NCBI GenBank assembly: GCA_046046915.1
Contig: JBJOIT010000011.1
Span: 1-64,000 of the forward strand
Origin: JBEEJZ01 sp046046915
Lineage (GTDB): Bacteria > Pseudomonadota > Gammaproteobacteria > Burkholderiales > Burkholderiaceae_C
Direction of reading: 5' to 3'
Length of the DNA: 64,000 bases
Both the position numbers and the translations under genes were made by a program. Below the pieces are notes generated by a model that was given only the letters and a program-made list of their open reading frames with translations, was not told the origin of the DNA and made no database searches. This document shows, piece by piece, positions 8,605 to 18,600 of this stretch (positions are counted from its first letter, which is position 1; each line of letters starts with the position of its first letter).

Positions 8605-9744
8605 TCAGCCCGCCTTCACCCCGATCTGATCCAGGGCGGCGGCCAAATGGCCTACGCTGCGGTCGATGTTGTGCAGTTTTTCAAGACCGAACAGGCCCAC
8701 GCGGAAGGTGGAGAAGCCGGCGGGTTCATCGCACTGCAGGGGCACGCCAGCGGCGGTTTGCAGGCCAAGGGCCAAAAACTTCTTGCTGTTTTGCATATCG
8801 GGGTCGCTGGTGTAGCTGACCACCACGCCAGGCGCCTTGAAACCATCCGCCGCCACGCTGCGGATACCCCGGCTTTCGAACAGGGCACGCACCTTGGCGC
8901 CCAGTTCGATCTGTTCCTGGCGCACTTTCTCAAAGCCGTAGGAGCGGGTTTCCTGCATCACGTCGCGCAAGCGGGCCAGCGCATCGGTGGGCATGGTGGT
9001 GTGGTACGAATGACCGCCGTTTTCATAGCTTTCCATGATCTGCAGCCACTTTTTGAGGTCGCAGGCAAAGCTGGTGCTGGTGGTGGCATCAATGGCCGCA
9101 CGGGCGCGTTCGCTGAGCATGACCATGGCGCAGGCAGGTGAACCGCTCCAGCCTTTTTGAGGGGCGCTGATGAGCACGTCGACCCCGGTGGCCTGCATGT
9201 CCACCCACATGGCGCCCGAGGCGATGCAATCCAGCACAAACAGACCACCCACCGCGTGCACCGCCTCACTCACAGTGCGCAGGTAGTCGTCGGGCAGCAT
9301 GATGCCGGCGGCCGTTTCGACGTGGGGAGCAAACACCACAGCGGGCTTTTCCGCACGGATGGTGGCGGCCACTTCGGCGGCGGGGCATGGCGCCCAGGGG
9401 GCCTGAGCGTCGTCGGTCAAGCGGCGCGCCTTCACAACGGTGGCATCGGCCGGAATCGACCCCATGTCAAAAATTTGCGTCCAGCGGTAGCTGAACCAGC
9501 CATTGCGGATCACCAGCACTTTCTTGCCCGTGGCAAATTGCCGGGCCACCGACTCCATGCCAAACGTGCCGCTACCTGGCACCAGCACGGCGGATTTGGC
9601 GCGATACACCTCCTTGAGCATGGCAGAGATGTCGGTCATGACACCCTGAAAACGCTTGGACATGTGGTTCAGCGCCCGATCGGTGTACACCACCGAAAAT
9701 TCGAGCAAACCGTCTGGGTCGATGTTGGAAAGCAAGCCTGGCAT
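8605..9744 (-). CDS. Class V aminotransferase (alanine/serine-glyoxylate type)
   Basis: A 379-residue PLP enzyme of fold type I, class V. The PLP lysine is K197 in SAPQKGWSGSP, preceded by the cofactor aspartate in LFVLDCIASGAMW. These features and the GSGTFGMES motif near residue 60 match the alanine-, serine- or aspartate-glyoxylate aminotransferase group. A strong AGGAG lies upstream of the ATG. It is convergent with the glcD-like oxidase, whose glycolate product glyoxylate could be its acceptor; that pathway link is inference. The exact donor amino acid is not determinable from sequence. Confidence 0.85.
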   Translation of the reverse strand: MPGLLSNIDPDGLLEFSVVYTDRALNHMSKRFQGVMTDISAMLKEVYRAKSAVLVPGSGTFGMESVARQFATGKKVLVIRNGWFSYRWTQIFDMGSIPADATVVKARRLTDDAQAPWAPCPAAEVAATIRAEKPAVVFAPHVETAAGIMLPDDYLRTVSEAVHAVGGLFVLDCIASGAMWVDMQATGVDVLISAPQKGWSGSPACAMVMLSERARAAIDATTSTSFACDLKKWLQIMESYENGGHSYHTTMPTDALARLRDVMQETRSYGFEKVRQEQIELGAKVRALFESRGIRSVAADGFKAPGVVVSYTSDPDMQNSKKFLALGLQTAAGVPLQCDEPAGFSTFRVGLFGLEKLHNIDRSVGHLAAALDQIGVKAG

Positions 9745-9781
9745 GTGTGTCTCCTCGTTGAATTGGCAACTTGTCTTTTGT

Positions 9782-9826
9782 AAAAAAGCGGCTCAAGGGC
9801 CGCCGTGCGTGCCAGCTTAGCACGCA
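9782..9826 (-). terminator. Tandem-hairpin rho-independent terminator
   Basis: On the minus strand a perfect 7-bp hairpin (TGCGTGC, 7-base loop, GCACGCA; 9806-9826) is followed at once by GCGGC-CCTTGA-GCCGC and a run of six T (9782-9803). It lies about 57 bases beyond the stop of the DUF3047 gene and shields the class V aminotransferase gene from readthrough. Confidence 0.75.
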
Positions 9827-9882
9827 GTGGCACCGCTGGTTTGCCAGGGATCAGCGCGGCACAAGATCAGGCCTGCGTGCCA

Positions 9883-10626
9883 TCACGGCTGCAAGTGCAC
9901 GTCGCCCACAAATCCCAGAGATCGGCCACCGGTGTTGTCGGCATCGGCCCCCAGGACCACGGCCACCAAAGGCGGCACCACCGGGCTTTCGGCACCAAAG
10001 GCCTGTAAATAATCAGCCGCCAACTTGCGTTGCTGCGCCTGCCACTGCCCCAAGGGCGCATCGGTACCGCTCACCACCAGATAGCGCACCCGGTCGGTAT
10101 AAGTATTGGGCAGCAGGGTGCCCACGGGCAGCTGAGGGTCCCACACGTAGCACAGGGTGGCGGCAGGCAGGGGTTCGGTACTGGCCGCGCGGGCCAGGCG
10201 CATCAGGCTGCGCTGGGTAAAAGACAAGGCGTCCAGCGGCAGGTCGAACATGGCACACACCTTGAGCGCCACATCGTCTCCCGCCTTGGTGCGTAGGTCG
10301 GCACGGGCCAGCGGCTGATTCAGCTTCCAGCGCCAGCTCAAGGTAACGTCAGGTCCCGGCACTTGGGCCGGCAGCGCGTGCACCAGCGTGCCATACGACG
10401 CATCTGCCGCCAGCGCCAACACACGCACACCTTCTTGTTGAACGATTTCGATGCGGCTCAGCGGCACCTTGTCGCGCGGCAAGCCCACTGTGCGCCAAGG
10501 GGAAGGCGCAGGGCCGACCTGCGCGGACGAAAAGGGCGCCAGGCGCGCGGCGACCGAGGGCGCAGGCTGGGCCAGGGCCTGAATTGCCGATCCGAACCAC
10601 AAAATCAACCAGGCCAGTCGCCGCAC
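9883..10626 (-). CDS. DUF3047 domain protein, secreted
   Basis: A 247-residue protein. From the GTG at 10626 it starts with a signal peptide (VRRLAWLILWFGSAIQALAQ) and then matches the DUF3047 pattern, with LSWRWKLNQPL, GDDVALKVCAMFD and TLCYVWDP. The family is periplasmic and of unknown function. The chosen GTG lies two bases inside the end zone of the upstream oxidoreductase gene, whose stop is at 10628-10630, so the two are almost certainly one operon; the longer ATG frame would lie inside that gene and lacks a signal peptide at its N terminus. Confidence 0.78.
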   Translation of the reverse strand: MRRLAWLILWFGSAIQALAQPAPSVAARLAPFSSAQVGPAPSPWRTVGLPRDKVPLSRIEIVQQEGVRVLALAADASYGTLVHALPAQVPGPDVTLSWRWKLNQPLARADLRTKAGDDVALKVCAMFDLPLDALSFTQRSLMRLARAASTEPLPAATLCYVWDPQLPVGTLLPNTYTDRVRYLVVSGTDAPLGQWQAQQRKLAADYLQAFGAESPVVPPLVAVVLGADADNTGGRSLGFVGDVHLQP

Positions 10627-10627
10627 T

Positions 10628-12793
10628 TCAGCCCCGCTTCCAGTCGTGGTAACGGCGCAGCCAGGCCAGCAGGCGGTGAGGCTGGTGTGCGCGCTTCCAT
10701 GCACCCGCGGCGTATTTGTTGGCCTCAGACAGGGTGGGATAGGTGTGGATGGTGCCCAAGATCTTGTTCAGCCCCAGCCCGTGCTTCATGGCCAGCACGT
10801 ACTCGGCCAGCAGCTCGCTGGCCTGAGCGCCAACAATGGTCACGCCCAGAATGCGATCTTTGCCAGGTGGGGTGAGCACCTTCACAAAACCTCGGGCCTC
10901 GCTGTCGGCAATGGCACGGTCCAGGTCGTCGATGCCGTAACGCGTCACCTCATAAGCGATGTTCTTGGCCCGGGCCTCCTGCTCGTTCAGGCCCACACGG
11001 GCCACCTCGGGGTCCACAAAGGTGGCCGCCGGAATCACCGCATAGTCGGCCTTGAACAGCCTGAATTCACCAAACAAGGCATTGACCGCCGCATACCAAG
11101 CCTGGTGGGCTGCCGTGTGCGTGTATTGAAAAGGCCCGGCCACATCACCGGCGGCGTAAATGTTGGGATACAGGGTTTGCAGATACTCGTTGGTGAGCAC
11201 GGTTTGCTGCGTCGGAATGCCTAGTTCTTCCAGTCCATAGCCACTGAGTCGGGCATGGCGGCCCACAGCGCAGATCAGGGCATCAAAGGGCAGGCGCAAG
11301 ACCACGCCCAGCTGCTGCACGACCATCACGCCGCCACCGCGCCCATCGGTCTCGACGCCCAGCGCTTCGCATGTGGTCAGTACCTGCACACCGTCGGCTT
11401 GCAGGGCCTGGGCTACCTGCTCAGACACGTCTTCGTCTTCGCGGATCATCAGGCGTGCGGCGCGCTGCACCTGGGTGACCTCGGCACCCAGCCTGGCCAT
11501 GGCTTGCGCCAGCTCGCAGCCAATGGGGCCACCGCCCAGAACCAGCAGGCGCGGGGGCACCTGGTCCAGACGGGCCAACGCGTCCCAGAGGGTGTCGCTG
11601 GTCAGGCAGGTGTCGGGGTCCAGACCGGGGATGACAGGTACCACGGGACTGGCACCGGCGGCGATCACGATGCTGCGGGTGGTGAGCGTCCGAACACCGC
11701 CACCATTCAGAACGATCTCCACCGTCCAGGGGTTCACGATGCGGGCGTGGCCTTGCAGCACCTCCACGCCCAGCGCGGTGTAACGCGCCACACTGTCATG
11801 GGGTTCGATGGCACGAATCACATCCCGCACGCGCTGCATCACCGCCTTGAAGCTGAAGCTGGGCAGGCCATCGTTCAGACCATAGCGACTGGCATGGCGC
11901 ATCTGGTGAGCCACACGGGCGCTTTTGATCAGGGCTTTGCTGGGCACGCAGCCGTAATTGAGGCAATCGCCGCCCATTTTGTGGGCTTCGACCAGCGTCA
12001 CCTTGGCCTTGACGGCCGCCGCGATATACGCCGACACCAAACCGCCAGCACCGCCCCCAATCACGATCAGGTTGCGGTCAAAGGTTTTAGGCCGCACGCC
12101 CGCCCAGCGGGCGTACACCTTGCGCCGCTGCAATACGGCCAGCACACGGCGCGCGAGCAGGGGGAACAGGCCCAACAGCGTCAGGGACGCCAGCAAGCCC
12201 GGGCTCAAAATACCCTGCAGCGAACTCACCTGAGCCAGTTGCGTACCCGCGTTCACAAACACCGCCGTGCCCGCCAGCATGCCCAGCTGGCTCACCCAGT
12301 AAAACGTGCGCACCTTCATGGCCGTCAACCCCATCACCAGGTTGATCACAAAAAAAGGCACCAAGGGCACCAGGCGCAGAGTGAAGAGGTAAAACGCACC
12401 GTCGCGCGCCATACCCCGATTGATGTCGGCCAGGCGTGGCCCAAACCTGGCCTGCAGGCTGTCACGCAACAAGAAGCGCGCTGTTAAAAAAGCCAAGGTG
12501 GCGCCCAGGGTGGACGCAAACGAGACGATCAGCAGCCCCCAGCCCAAGCCAAACAGGGCGCCGCCCGCCAAGGTCACCACGGTGGCACCGGGTATCGACA
12601 GGGCCGTGATCAGCACATAAACCGCAAAGTAGGTGGCGGCCACCGTCCAGGGCTGACGGGCATACAGCTCGGCAAACGCAACGTGACTTTGCTGCAGGTA
12701 GTCCAGACTCAGATAGCGCCCCAGGTCCAGCACCGCAAACAGCGCCATCGCCAAGGCAAGGGCCAGCACGAGGCTGATTTTTTTGAGGTTCAC
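10628..12793 (-). CDS. VTT-membrane domain fused to a FAD/NAD(P) disulfide-type oxidoreductase
   Basis: A 721-residue fusion. Residues 1-225 are hydrophobic with the TVP38/TMEM64 (VTT, DedA-like) pattern, including SIPGATVVTLAGGALFG and FTLRLVPLVPFFVINLVMG. Residues about 240-700 form a class I pyridine-nucleotide disulfide oxidoreductase: FAD motif VIGGGAGGLVSAY, redox cysteines C277 and C282 in GGDCLNYGCVPSK, NAD motif LVLGGGPIGCELAQ and a second FAD motif NIYAAGDVAGP. The usual catalytic His just before Pro near the C terminus is Tyr here (HTYPTLSE), as in mercuric-reductase-like relatives. Substrate unknown; a membrane-tethered thiol or quinone reductase is plausible. Operon with DUF3047. 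Confidence 0.88.
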   Translation of the reverse strand: MNLKKISLVLALALAMALFAVLDLGRYLSLDYLQQSHVAFAELYARQPWTVAATYFAVYVLITALSIPGATVVTLAGGALFGLGWGLLIVSFASTLGATLAFLTARFLLRDSLQARFGPRLADINRGMARDGAFYLFTLRLVPLVPFFVINLVMGLTAMKVRTFYWVSQLGMLAGTAVFVNAGTQLAQVSSLQGILSPGLLASLTLLGLFPLLARRVLAVLQRRKVYARWAGVRPKTFDRNLIVIGGGAGGLVSAYIAAAVKAKVTLVEAHKMGGDCLNYGCVPSKALIKSARVAHQMRHASRYGLNDGLPSFSFKAVMQRVRDVIRAIEPHDSVARYTALGVEVLQGHARIVNPWTVEIVLNGGGVRTLTTRSIVIAAGASPVVPVIPGLDPDTCLTSDTLWDALARLDQVPPRLLVLGGGPIGCELAQAMARLGAEVTQVQRAARLMIREDEDVSEQVAQALQADGVQVLTTCEALGVETDGRGGGVMVVQQLGVVLRLPFDALICAVGRHARLSGYGLEELGIPTQQTVLTNEYLQTLYPNIYAAGDVAGPFQYTHTAAHQAWYAAVNALFGEFRLFKADYAVIPAATFVDPEVARVGLNEQEARAKNIAYEVTRYGIDDLDRAIADSEARGFVKVLTPPGKDRILGVTIVGAQASELLAEYVLAMKHGLGLNKILGTIHTYPTLSEANKYAAGAWKRAHQPHRLLAWLRRYHDWKRG

Positions 12794-12891
12794 GGTACGT
12801 TTGTGTTTGATCAGAGGAGCAATGTCAAACCATTATCCAGCGCCCTGCCCCGGCACCGGCCTAGCCACCAGAAGCTGGGCAAAATGCCTGC

Positions 12892-13899
12892 ATGGCACAC
12901 ACTCCCCTGATAGAACTGTTTCGCGGCGGCACGCTGGAGTGCCAGCACTTGGGGTCGGTGGCCGTAGTCAACACGCGCGGCCAATTGCTGGCGCACGCCG
13001 GCGACCCGCACTGGCTGACTTTTTCGCGTTCCACACTCAAGGCGCTGCAAGCTCTGCCTTTGCTGCAGGCGGGCGGGCATCGTCAATTTGATTTCAGCAC
13101 CGAGCAAATCGCCTTGCTGTGTGCCAGCCACAACGGTGAAGACATGCATGTGGCACAGGCCGACGGGATGCTGGCCAAGGCAGGCCTGACCTACAAGGCC
13201 CTGGGCTGTGGCTGCCATGTGCCGGGCATCTTCAGCCTGATGGACACCGCGCCACCGCCCAAGCTAGCCTTTGATGAGCGCCACAACAACTGCAGCGGCA
13301 AGCATGCCGGCTTTTTGGCCTATTGCGTGCAACACGGCTTGAGCCTGCACGACTACACCGAGCCCGATCACCCTTTGCAGCAAGCTGTGCGTCGGGACGT
13401 CGCCCGTGCCACCGGCATGGCGCCAGAAGACCTGAAGATGGGCATCGACGGCTGCTCGGCCCCCAACTACGCCATGCCCCTGTCAAAGTTGGCGTTGGGC
13501 TATGCACGGCTGGCCAGTGGCGCCTCAGACCCCGAATTTGGCGAGAGCTTTGCCACGCTGAGCGAGGCCATGACCACTCACCCCGAGATGGTGTCGGGCA
13601 CTGGCCGCAGCGACTTGGCCTTCATGCGTGCCGGGCGCGGCGACTGGGTCACCAAGATCGGCGCCGACGGGGTGCAGGTGGTAGGCAGCAAAAGCAGGGG
13701 TGAGGCCTTCGCGCTCAAGATCATCGACGCCAACAAACCGGCGTTGTACGCCGCCACGGTCGAAGTGCTCGATCAGTTGGGCTGGCTGGACGCGGCCCAG
13801 CGCGAGGAGCTTCGTCCCTGGCGCGCCCAGCCCATCCTGAACGCCCGTGGCCTGCTCGTGGGCGAGCGGCTGCCTGCCTTTCGTCTGCAGCCGCGCTGA
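12892..13899 (+). CDS. L-asparaginase (Rhizobium etli type II-like family)
   Basis: A 335-residue protein of the Asparaginase_II Pfam family, unrelated to the classical E. coli enzymes. Its hallmarks are visible: RHNNCSGKHAGFLAYC with the S-x-x-K-like catalytic SGK, MGIDGCSAPNYAMPL, and the paired GCGCHVPG segment with zinc-binding-type cysteine. It would hydrolyse asparagine to aspartate and ammonia in the cytoplasm; there is no signal peptide. It is divergent from the VTT fusion gene, with a 98-base spacer. Confidence 0.88.
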   Translation: MAHTPLIELFRGGTLECQHLGSVAVVNTRGQLLAHAGDPHWLTFSRSTLKALQALPLLQAGGHRQFDFSTEQIALLCASHNGEDMHVAQADGMLAKAGLTYKALGCGCHVPGIFSLMDTAPPPKLAFDERHNNCSGKHAGFLAYCVQHGLSLHDYTEPDHPLQQAVRRDVARATGMAPEDLKMGIDGCSAPNYAMPLSKLALGYARLASGASDPEFGESFATLSEAMTTHPEMVSGTGRSDLAFMRAGRGDWVTKIGADGVQVVGSKSRGEAFALKIIDANKPALYAATVEVLDQLGWLDAAQREELRPWRAQPILNARGLLVGERLPAFRLQPR

Positions 13900-13903
13900 T
13901 GCG

Positions 13904-14110
13904 TTACGGGGACGAGGGCAAGCGTATGGCGTTCTCCAGCTTCATGAAAATCGGCCGACCGTCGGGCGTGCTGAGCGGCACCACCACGTCGCCCTCTGTG
14001 TCTGTGATCACGGCGCAGAGCGTGGGGCTGCTGCGCCAGGCGCCGTTGAGCTCGACCTCGACGTCGGCAATGACAAGTCGGACATCCGACAGAATCTGCT
14101 TGATAAGCAT
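13904..14110 (-). CDS. Small hypothetical protein
   Basis: A 68-residue frame starting MLIKQILSDVRLVIADVEV behind GGAG at eight bases. It fills the gap between asparaginase (four bases from its stop) and the divergent nitronate monooxygenase. I do not recognise the family. The sequence looks beta-rich and protein-like (AVITDTEGDVVVPLSTPDG), with no membrane segment. A longer in-frame start exists inside the opposite gene but is unlikely. Confidence 0.5.
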   Translation of the reverse strand: MLIKQILSDVRLVIADVEVELNGAWRSSPTLCAVITDTEGDVVVPLSTPDGRPIFMKLENAIRLPSSP

Positions 14111-14168
14111 GGCGTCTCCGGTTCTTTGCTTGAACAGCCTTTTACGATGAGTCCGCATTAGAGCAAAA

Positions 14169-15251
14169 ATGCCCTCCATGACCGCCCTCACCACCTTGCT
14201 AGGCACCCGACTTCCCCTGATCCAGGCCCCCATGGCCGGGGTGCAGGGCAGTGCACTGACCCTCGCTGTGAGCCAAGCGGGCGCCCTGGGCTCGCTGCCC
14301 GCAGCCATGTTGTCGGCCGACGCCTTGCGCGACGAGCTGCAACGCGTTACTGCCCAAACAAGCCAGCCCTACAACGTCAACTTCTTTTGTCATTCGCCGC
14401 CCCCGTCACAGGCCGCACAAGAAGTGGCCTGGCGGCAAGCCTTGCAGCCTTTTTACGAGGAACTGGGCTTGCCGTTTGCAGCCCATGCTGCAAGCGCAGC
14501 ACGCGCGCCATTCAATCTTGAGTTGGCCGAGGTCCTGACAGCATTTCAACCGCCGGTGGTGAGCTTTCACTTCGGGCTGCCCGCGCCAGAGTTGCTGGCC
14601 CGGGTCCGAAGCTGGGGCGCCAAAGTGATCTCCAGCGCCACCACCATCGACGAAGCCCGCTGGCTGGAGCAACAAGGCGTGGACGCCATCATTGCCCAGG
14701 GCCTGGAAGCCGGCGGGCACCGGGGCATGTTTTTGACCCAGGACCTGAGCACGCAAATAGGCACCTTTGCCCTGCTGCCGCAGATCGTGCAAGCCGTGCG
14801 CGTGCCGGTCATTGCAGCCGGTGGCATTGCAGACGCGGCCGGAGTCAGGGCAGCCATGGCGCTGGGTGCGGCGGGCGTGCAAGTGGGCACGGCTTACTTG
14901 CTGTGCCCTGAGTGCAGCACCAGCCCCATGCACCGCTCAGCCCTTGCCAGCGAAGCCGCCCGTCATACCGCGCTGACCAATGTGTTCACCGGCCGTCCCG
15001 CGCGTGGCATTGTCAACCGGGTGATGCGGGAGCTGGGCAACCCAGAAGGCACGGTCGCCGGTGGCGCTGCACTGATGTGCCCCAGTGCCCCGGCGTTTCC
15101 GCTGGCTACCGCAGCCATCGCACCGCTGCGAGCCGCCGCCGAGAAGCTGGGCAGTGGGGACTTCTCGCCCCTGTGGTCGGGCCAAAACGCCTGTGGCTGT
15201 CGGGACTGGCCGGCCGCCCGGGTCACGGCGGCATTGGCGGCGGGGTTTTAA
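14169..15251 (+). CDS. Nitronate monooxygenase (class I, FMN)
   Basis: A 360-residue TIM-barrel flavoprotein of the 2-nitropropane dioxygenase family. Visible family motifs are LIQAPMAGVQG at the N terminus, IIAQGLEAGGHRG in the middle (active-site His), VPVIAAGGIADAAG and GVQVGTAYLLC (FMN phosphate binding). Such enzymes oxidise toxic propionate-3-nitronate. Two ATGs three codons apart are possible; neither has a strong ribosome site. It is followed by DUF2789 in the same direction. Confidence 0.88.
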   Translation: MPSMTALTTLLGTRLPLIQAPMAGVQGSALTLAVSQAGALGSLPAAMLSADALRDELQRVTAQTSQPYNVNFFCHSPPPSQAAQEVAWRQALQPFYEELGLPFAAHAASAARAPFNLELAEVLTAFQPPVVSFHFGLPAPELLARVRSWGAKVISSATTIDEARWLEQQGVDAIIAQGLEAGGHRGMFLTQDLSTQIGTFALLPQIVQAVRVPVIAAGGIADAAGVRAAMALGAAGVQVGTAYLLCPECSTSPMHRSALASEAARHTALTNVFTGRPARGIVNRVMRELGNPEGTVAGGAALMCPSAPAFPLATAAIAPLRAAAEKLGSGDFSPLWSGQNACGCRDWPAARVTAALAAGF

Positions 15252-15335
15252 CTGCGGTTTTTGACAGGCGGCAAGCCTTGAGGCCTTTTGCTGGCGTTCA
15301 ATCAGGCCACTTTGCACAGCCTCAGGAACGCCAAC

Positions 15336-15596
15336 ATGGAAAAACCCAGCCACCGCTTTCACGACCTTTTCGCACAGTTGGGATTGGCGTCGGATGACGC
15401 CTCCATCCAGCGCTTTGTGGCTGCCCATAGCCCCGTACCCGCCACGCTGAAGCTGCATCAGGCGCCGTTCTGGTCACCCACCCAAGCCTGCGCTTTGCAA
15501 GAGATGCTGCAGCAGGACGCCGACTGGGCAGAGGTGGTCGATCAGCTCGATGTGGCGCTGCGGGCGCCGTCATCCAGCCAGGCGGGACCCGGCTGA
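15336..15596 (+). CDS. DUF2789 family protein
   Basis: An 86-residue protein with the DUF2789 pattern: HDLFAQLGLASDD at the N terminus, then FVAAHSP, APFWSPTQA and DADWAEVVDQLD. The family is small, cytoplasmic and of unknown function. Start at 15336 is chosen because the family begins here and AGGAA lies upstream; the longer frame adds 16 residues unlike the family. It lies 84 bases after the monooxygenase. Confidence 0.82.
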   Translation: MEKPSHRFHDLFAQLGLASDDASIQRFVAAHSPVPATLKLHQAPFWSPTQACALQEMLQQDADWAEVVDQLDVALRAPSSSQAGPG

Positions 15597-15621
15597 CGCA
15601 CCCACAGGTCCAACAAGCCCC

Positions 15622-18600
15622 TCAGGCCATCAGCGCCACGTTACCCCCGGCAGCGGTGGTGTTGACGGTGATGGTTTGCTCCGCACAGAAACGGTACAGG
15701 TAGTGCGGGCCACCGGCCTTGGGACCGGTGCCGCTCAGGCCCTCGCCCCCAAAGGGCTGCACGCCCACCACGGCGCCAATCTGGTTGCGGTTGATGTAAA
15801 CGTTGCCCACATGGGCTGCACGGGCCAGGGCTTGCGCGCGGCTGTCGATGCGGGTGTGGATGCCCAGGGTCAGCCCGTAGCCCAGCGCGTTGATCTGCTC
15901 GATCACCGCCTGGGGGTCCCCTCTCCAGCGCATGACCTGCAGCACCGGGCCAAAGATTTCCTGGGTGACATCTGCAATGTGCTGCACCTCAAAGGCCTGC
16001 GGCGCGATGAGGCGGGAGACCGGCTGTGACGGCGGCTGTGACGCCGCAGCGCCCCACAGGGGCTGGGCCTGGGTTTGCAAACGCTGCAGGTGGCGGCTGA
16101 TGCCTTGAAACGCTTCCTCGTCTATCACCGGGCCAACATCGGTCGACAGTTCTGCCGGATCGCCCACCCGCAGTTCCTGCGCCGCGCCCCGGATCATGTC
16201 GATCACGCCCTCCGCAATGTCCTCATGCACGCACAGCAAGCGCAGGGCAGAACAGCGCTGGCCGGCACTGCGAAACGCGCTTTGCATGACCGAATCGACC
16301 ACCTGCTCGGGCAGCGCGCTGCTGTCCACCAGCATGGCGTTGATGCCACCGGTCTCGGCAATCAGCGGCACGATGGGGCCGTCCTTGGCGGCCAGGGCAC
16401 GGTGAATGATCTTGGCGACCTGTGTCGAACCTGTGAACACTACGCCGGCCACGCCAGGCGCAGCGACCAGCGCGGCCCCCACGGTTTCGCCGGCGCCGTG
16501 CAGCAACTGCAAAGCTCCCTCCGGCACGCCGGCCGCGTGCAGCAGACGGGTGGCTTCCAGCGCCACGGCCGGGGTCTGCTCGGCAGGTTTGGCCAGCACC
16601 GTATTGCCCGTGGCCAGGGCTGCCGCCACCTGACCCATGAAGATGGCCAGCGGAAAGTTCCAGGGGCTGATGCACACCCAGGTGCCGCGTGCGGTCAGCG
16701 TCAAGGTGTTGGACTCGCCAGTGAGGCCCAACATCTGATGCGTCCAGGCGCTGCCCTGGCCTGGCACCGCACCGTGCATCTGGGGCATAGCCCAAGGCTG
16801 CATGATGCGTTGAGCCTCGTCTGCGTAGTAACGCAGAAAGTCAATGGCCTCGCGGACCTCGGCCACTGCGTCCCCCCAGGTCTTGAAAGCCTCACGCACC
16901 AGCAGAGCACAAAAGCGCGGCAGCTGGGTTTGCAGTTCGTCAGCCGCACGACGCAGAACCGCCGCACGCTGAGCCACCTCAGTGTCCCGCCAGGCGGGCA
17001 GGCTGGCTTGCGCGCGCCGCACGGCAGCAGGAATATCGGCCAAGGGGCTTTCAGGCACCGTCGGGACCTGTGTGACGGCATAGGCGGCCTGCAGGGGCTC
17101 ACGCAGGGCGGGCACGGTCAGATCCAGACCCGCGCTGTTTTTGCGAGCACCCGGGTGCACACCAAACAGGTCAACGGGCAGCGGCAGTGAAGGCAAGGGT
17201 TCCAGGCGCAGGGGCGACATCAGCAGATCGCCCATGTCCACGGACTCATCGGCCAACTGGTGCACAAACGAAGAGTTGGCGCCGTTCTCCAGCAGGCGGC
17301 GCACCAGGTAGGCGAGCAGGTCTTTGTGAGCACCCACCGGCGCGTACACCCGGCAATGAATAAGCGGGTTTTTGAGCACCTCGCGGTACACACCCTCGCC
17401 CATGCCGTGCAGGCGCTGCAACTCGAACCGGCTGCCCTGTGCCGGCAACAGTGCGCTTTGCGCTGCTACCGCGGTAGGGGCGGTTTTGGCTGCCATCTGC
17501 AGAATAGCCGCAATCGTGGCGGCGTTGTGGGTGGCAAATTGCGGATAGACGGCGTCGGGCGCTGCCAGCAATGCGCGGGCACACGCCAGGTAGCTCACGT
17601 CTGTGTGGTGCTTGTGCGTGAACACCGGGTAATACGGCAAGCCCTGCTCCTGGGCGCGCTTGATCTCGGCATCCCAGTAAGCCCCTTTCACCAGGCGGCA
17701 CATCAGGCGGATGTTGTGCTTGCGCGCCAAATGGATGACATGCTCGATCAGCTCCAGCGCGCGGGTCTGGTAAGACTGCATGGCCAGGCCCAGACCGGTC
17801 CAGGTGCTGCGACCCGAGTCTGCGCACCATGCTGGCAGTTGCTGTGCCACAGCGGTGAGCAGTGCCTCGAACACCTCCAGCGACAACTCCAGCCGGTCGA
17901 CCTCCTCAGCGTCTATCGTGAGGTTGATGTTGGCGCGGGCCGCCAGCTCGCACAGGCCCAGCACCCTTGGCACCAGCTCGGCCATGACGCGCTCGCGCTG
18001 GGCATCCTCATACCGTGGGTGCAGCGCGCTGAGCTTGATGGAAATGCCGTCGTTGAGCTCGCAGGCACCGCTGGCCTGGGCTCCGGCGGCAATCGCCTGG
18101 ATGGCATGGGTATAGCTGGCCAGATAACGCAGCGCGTCGGCATCGGTACGTGCGCCTTCACCCAGCATGTCAAAACTGAACCGGAGCCCATCGCGCTGCT
18201 TCTGGCGAGCTGAGTCGGCCTCTTTCATGGCCTCGGCAATGGTCTGACCCAGCACAAACTGGCGTCCAAGCAGTTGCACGGCCCGCAGCGTGGCCGCCAC
18301 CACCGAGCGCGCGCCCAGCTTGGCCAGTAGGCCGGTGGGGGTTTCGTGGTCGGGCAGCAGTTTCTTGGACAGAGCGATGGCCGTGCTGGACAGACGCGCC
18401 AGGGTTTTGTCGCCCGCAGCGTCAAAGTCGGCGCGCCCCAGCTGATCGGCAGTCAGGGCAATGGCAGTGTCGGCGTCGGGTACGCGCAACAACGCTTCGG
18501 CCAAACGCATCAGGGCCAGGCCCTCGGCGCTGGAGATAGGGTATTCCTTGAGCAGGCTTTCCATGGCCCAGAACGGGGGTGGGTTGTGGCGCACCGCCTG

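Noticed and set aside
15266..15292. Possible terminator after nitronate monooxygenase (AAGCC/GGCCTT then T run)
   Set aside because: The stem needs a bulge and is only about five pairs; too weak to list as a feature.
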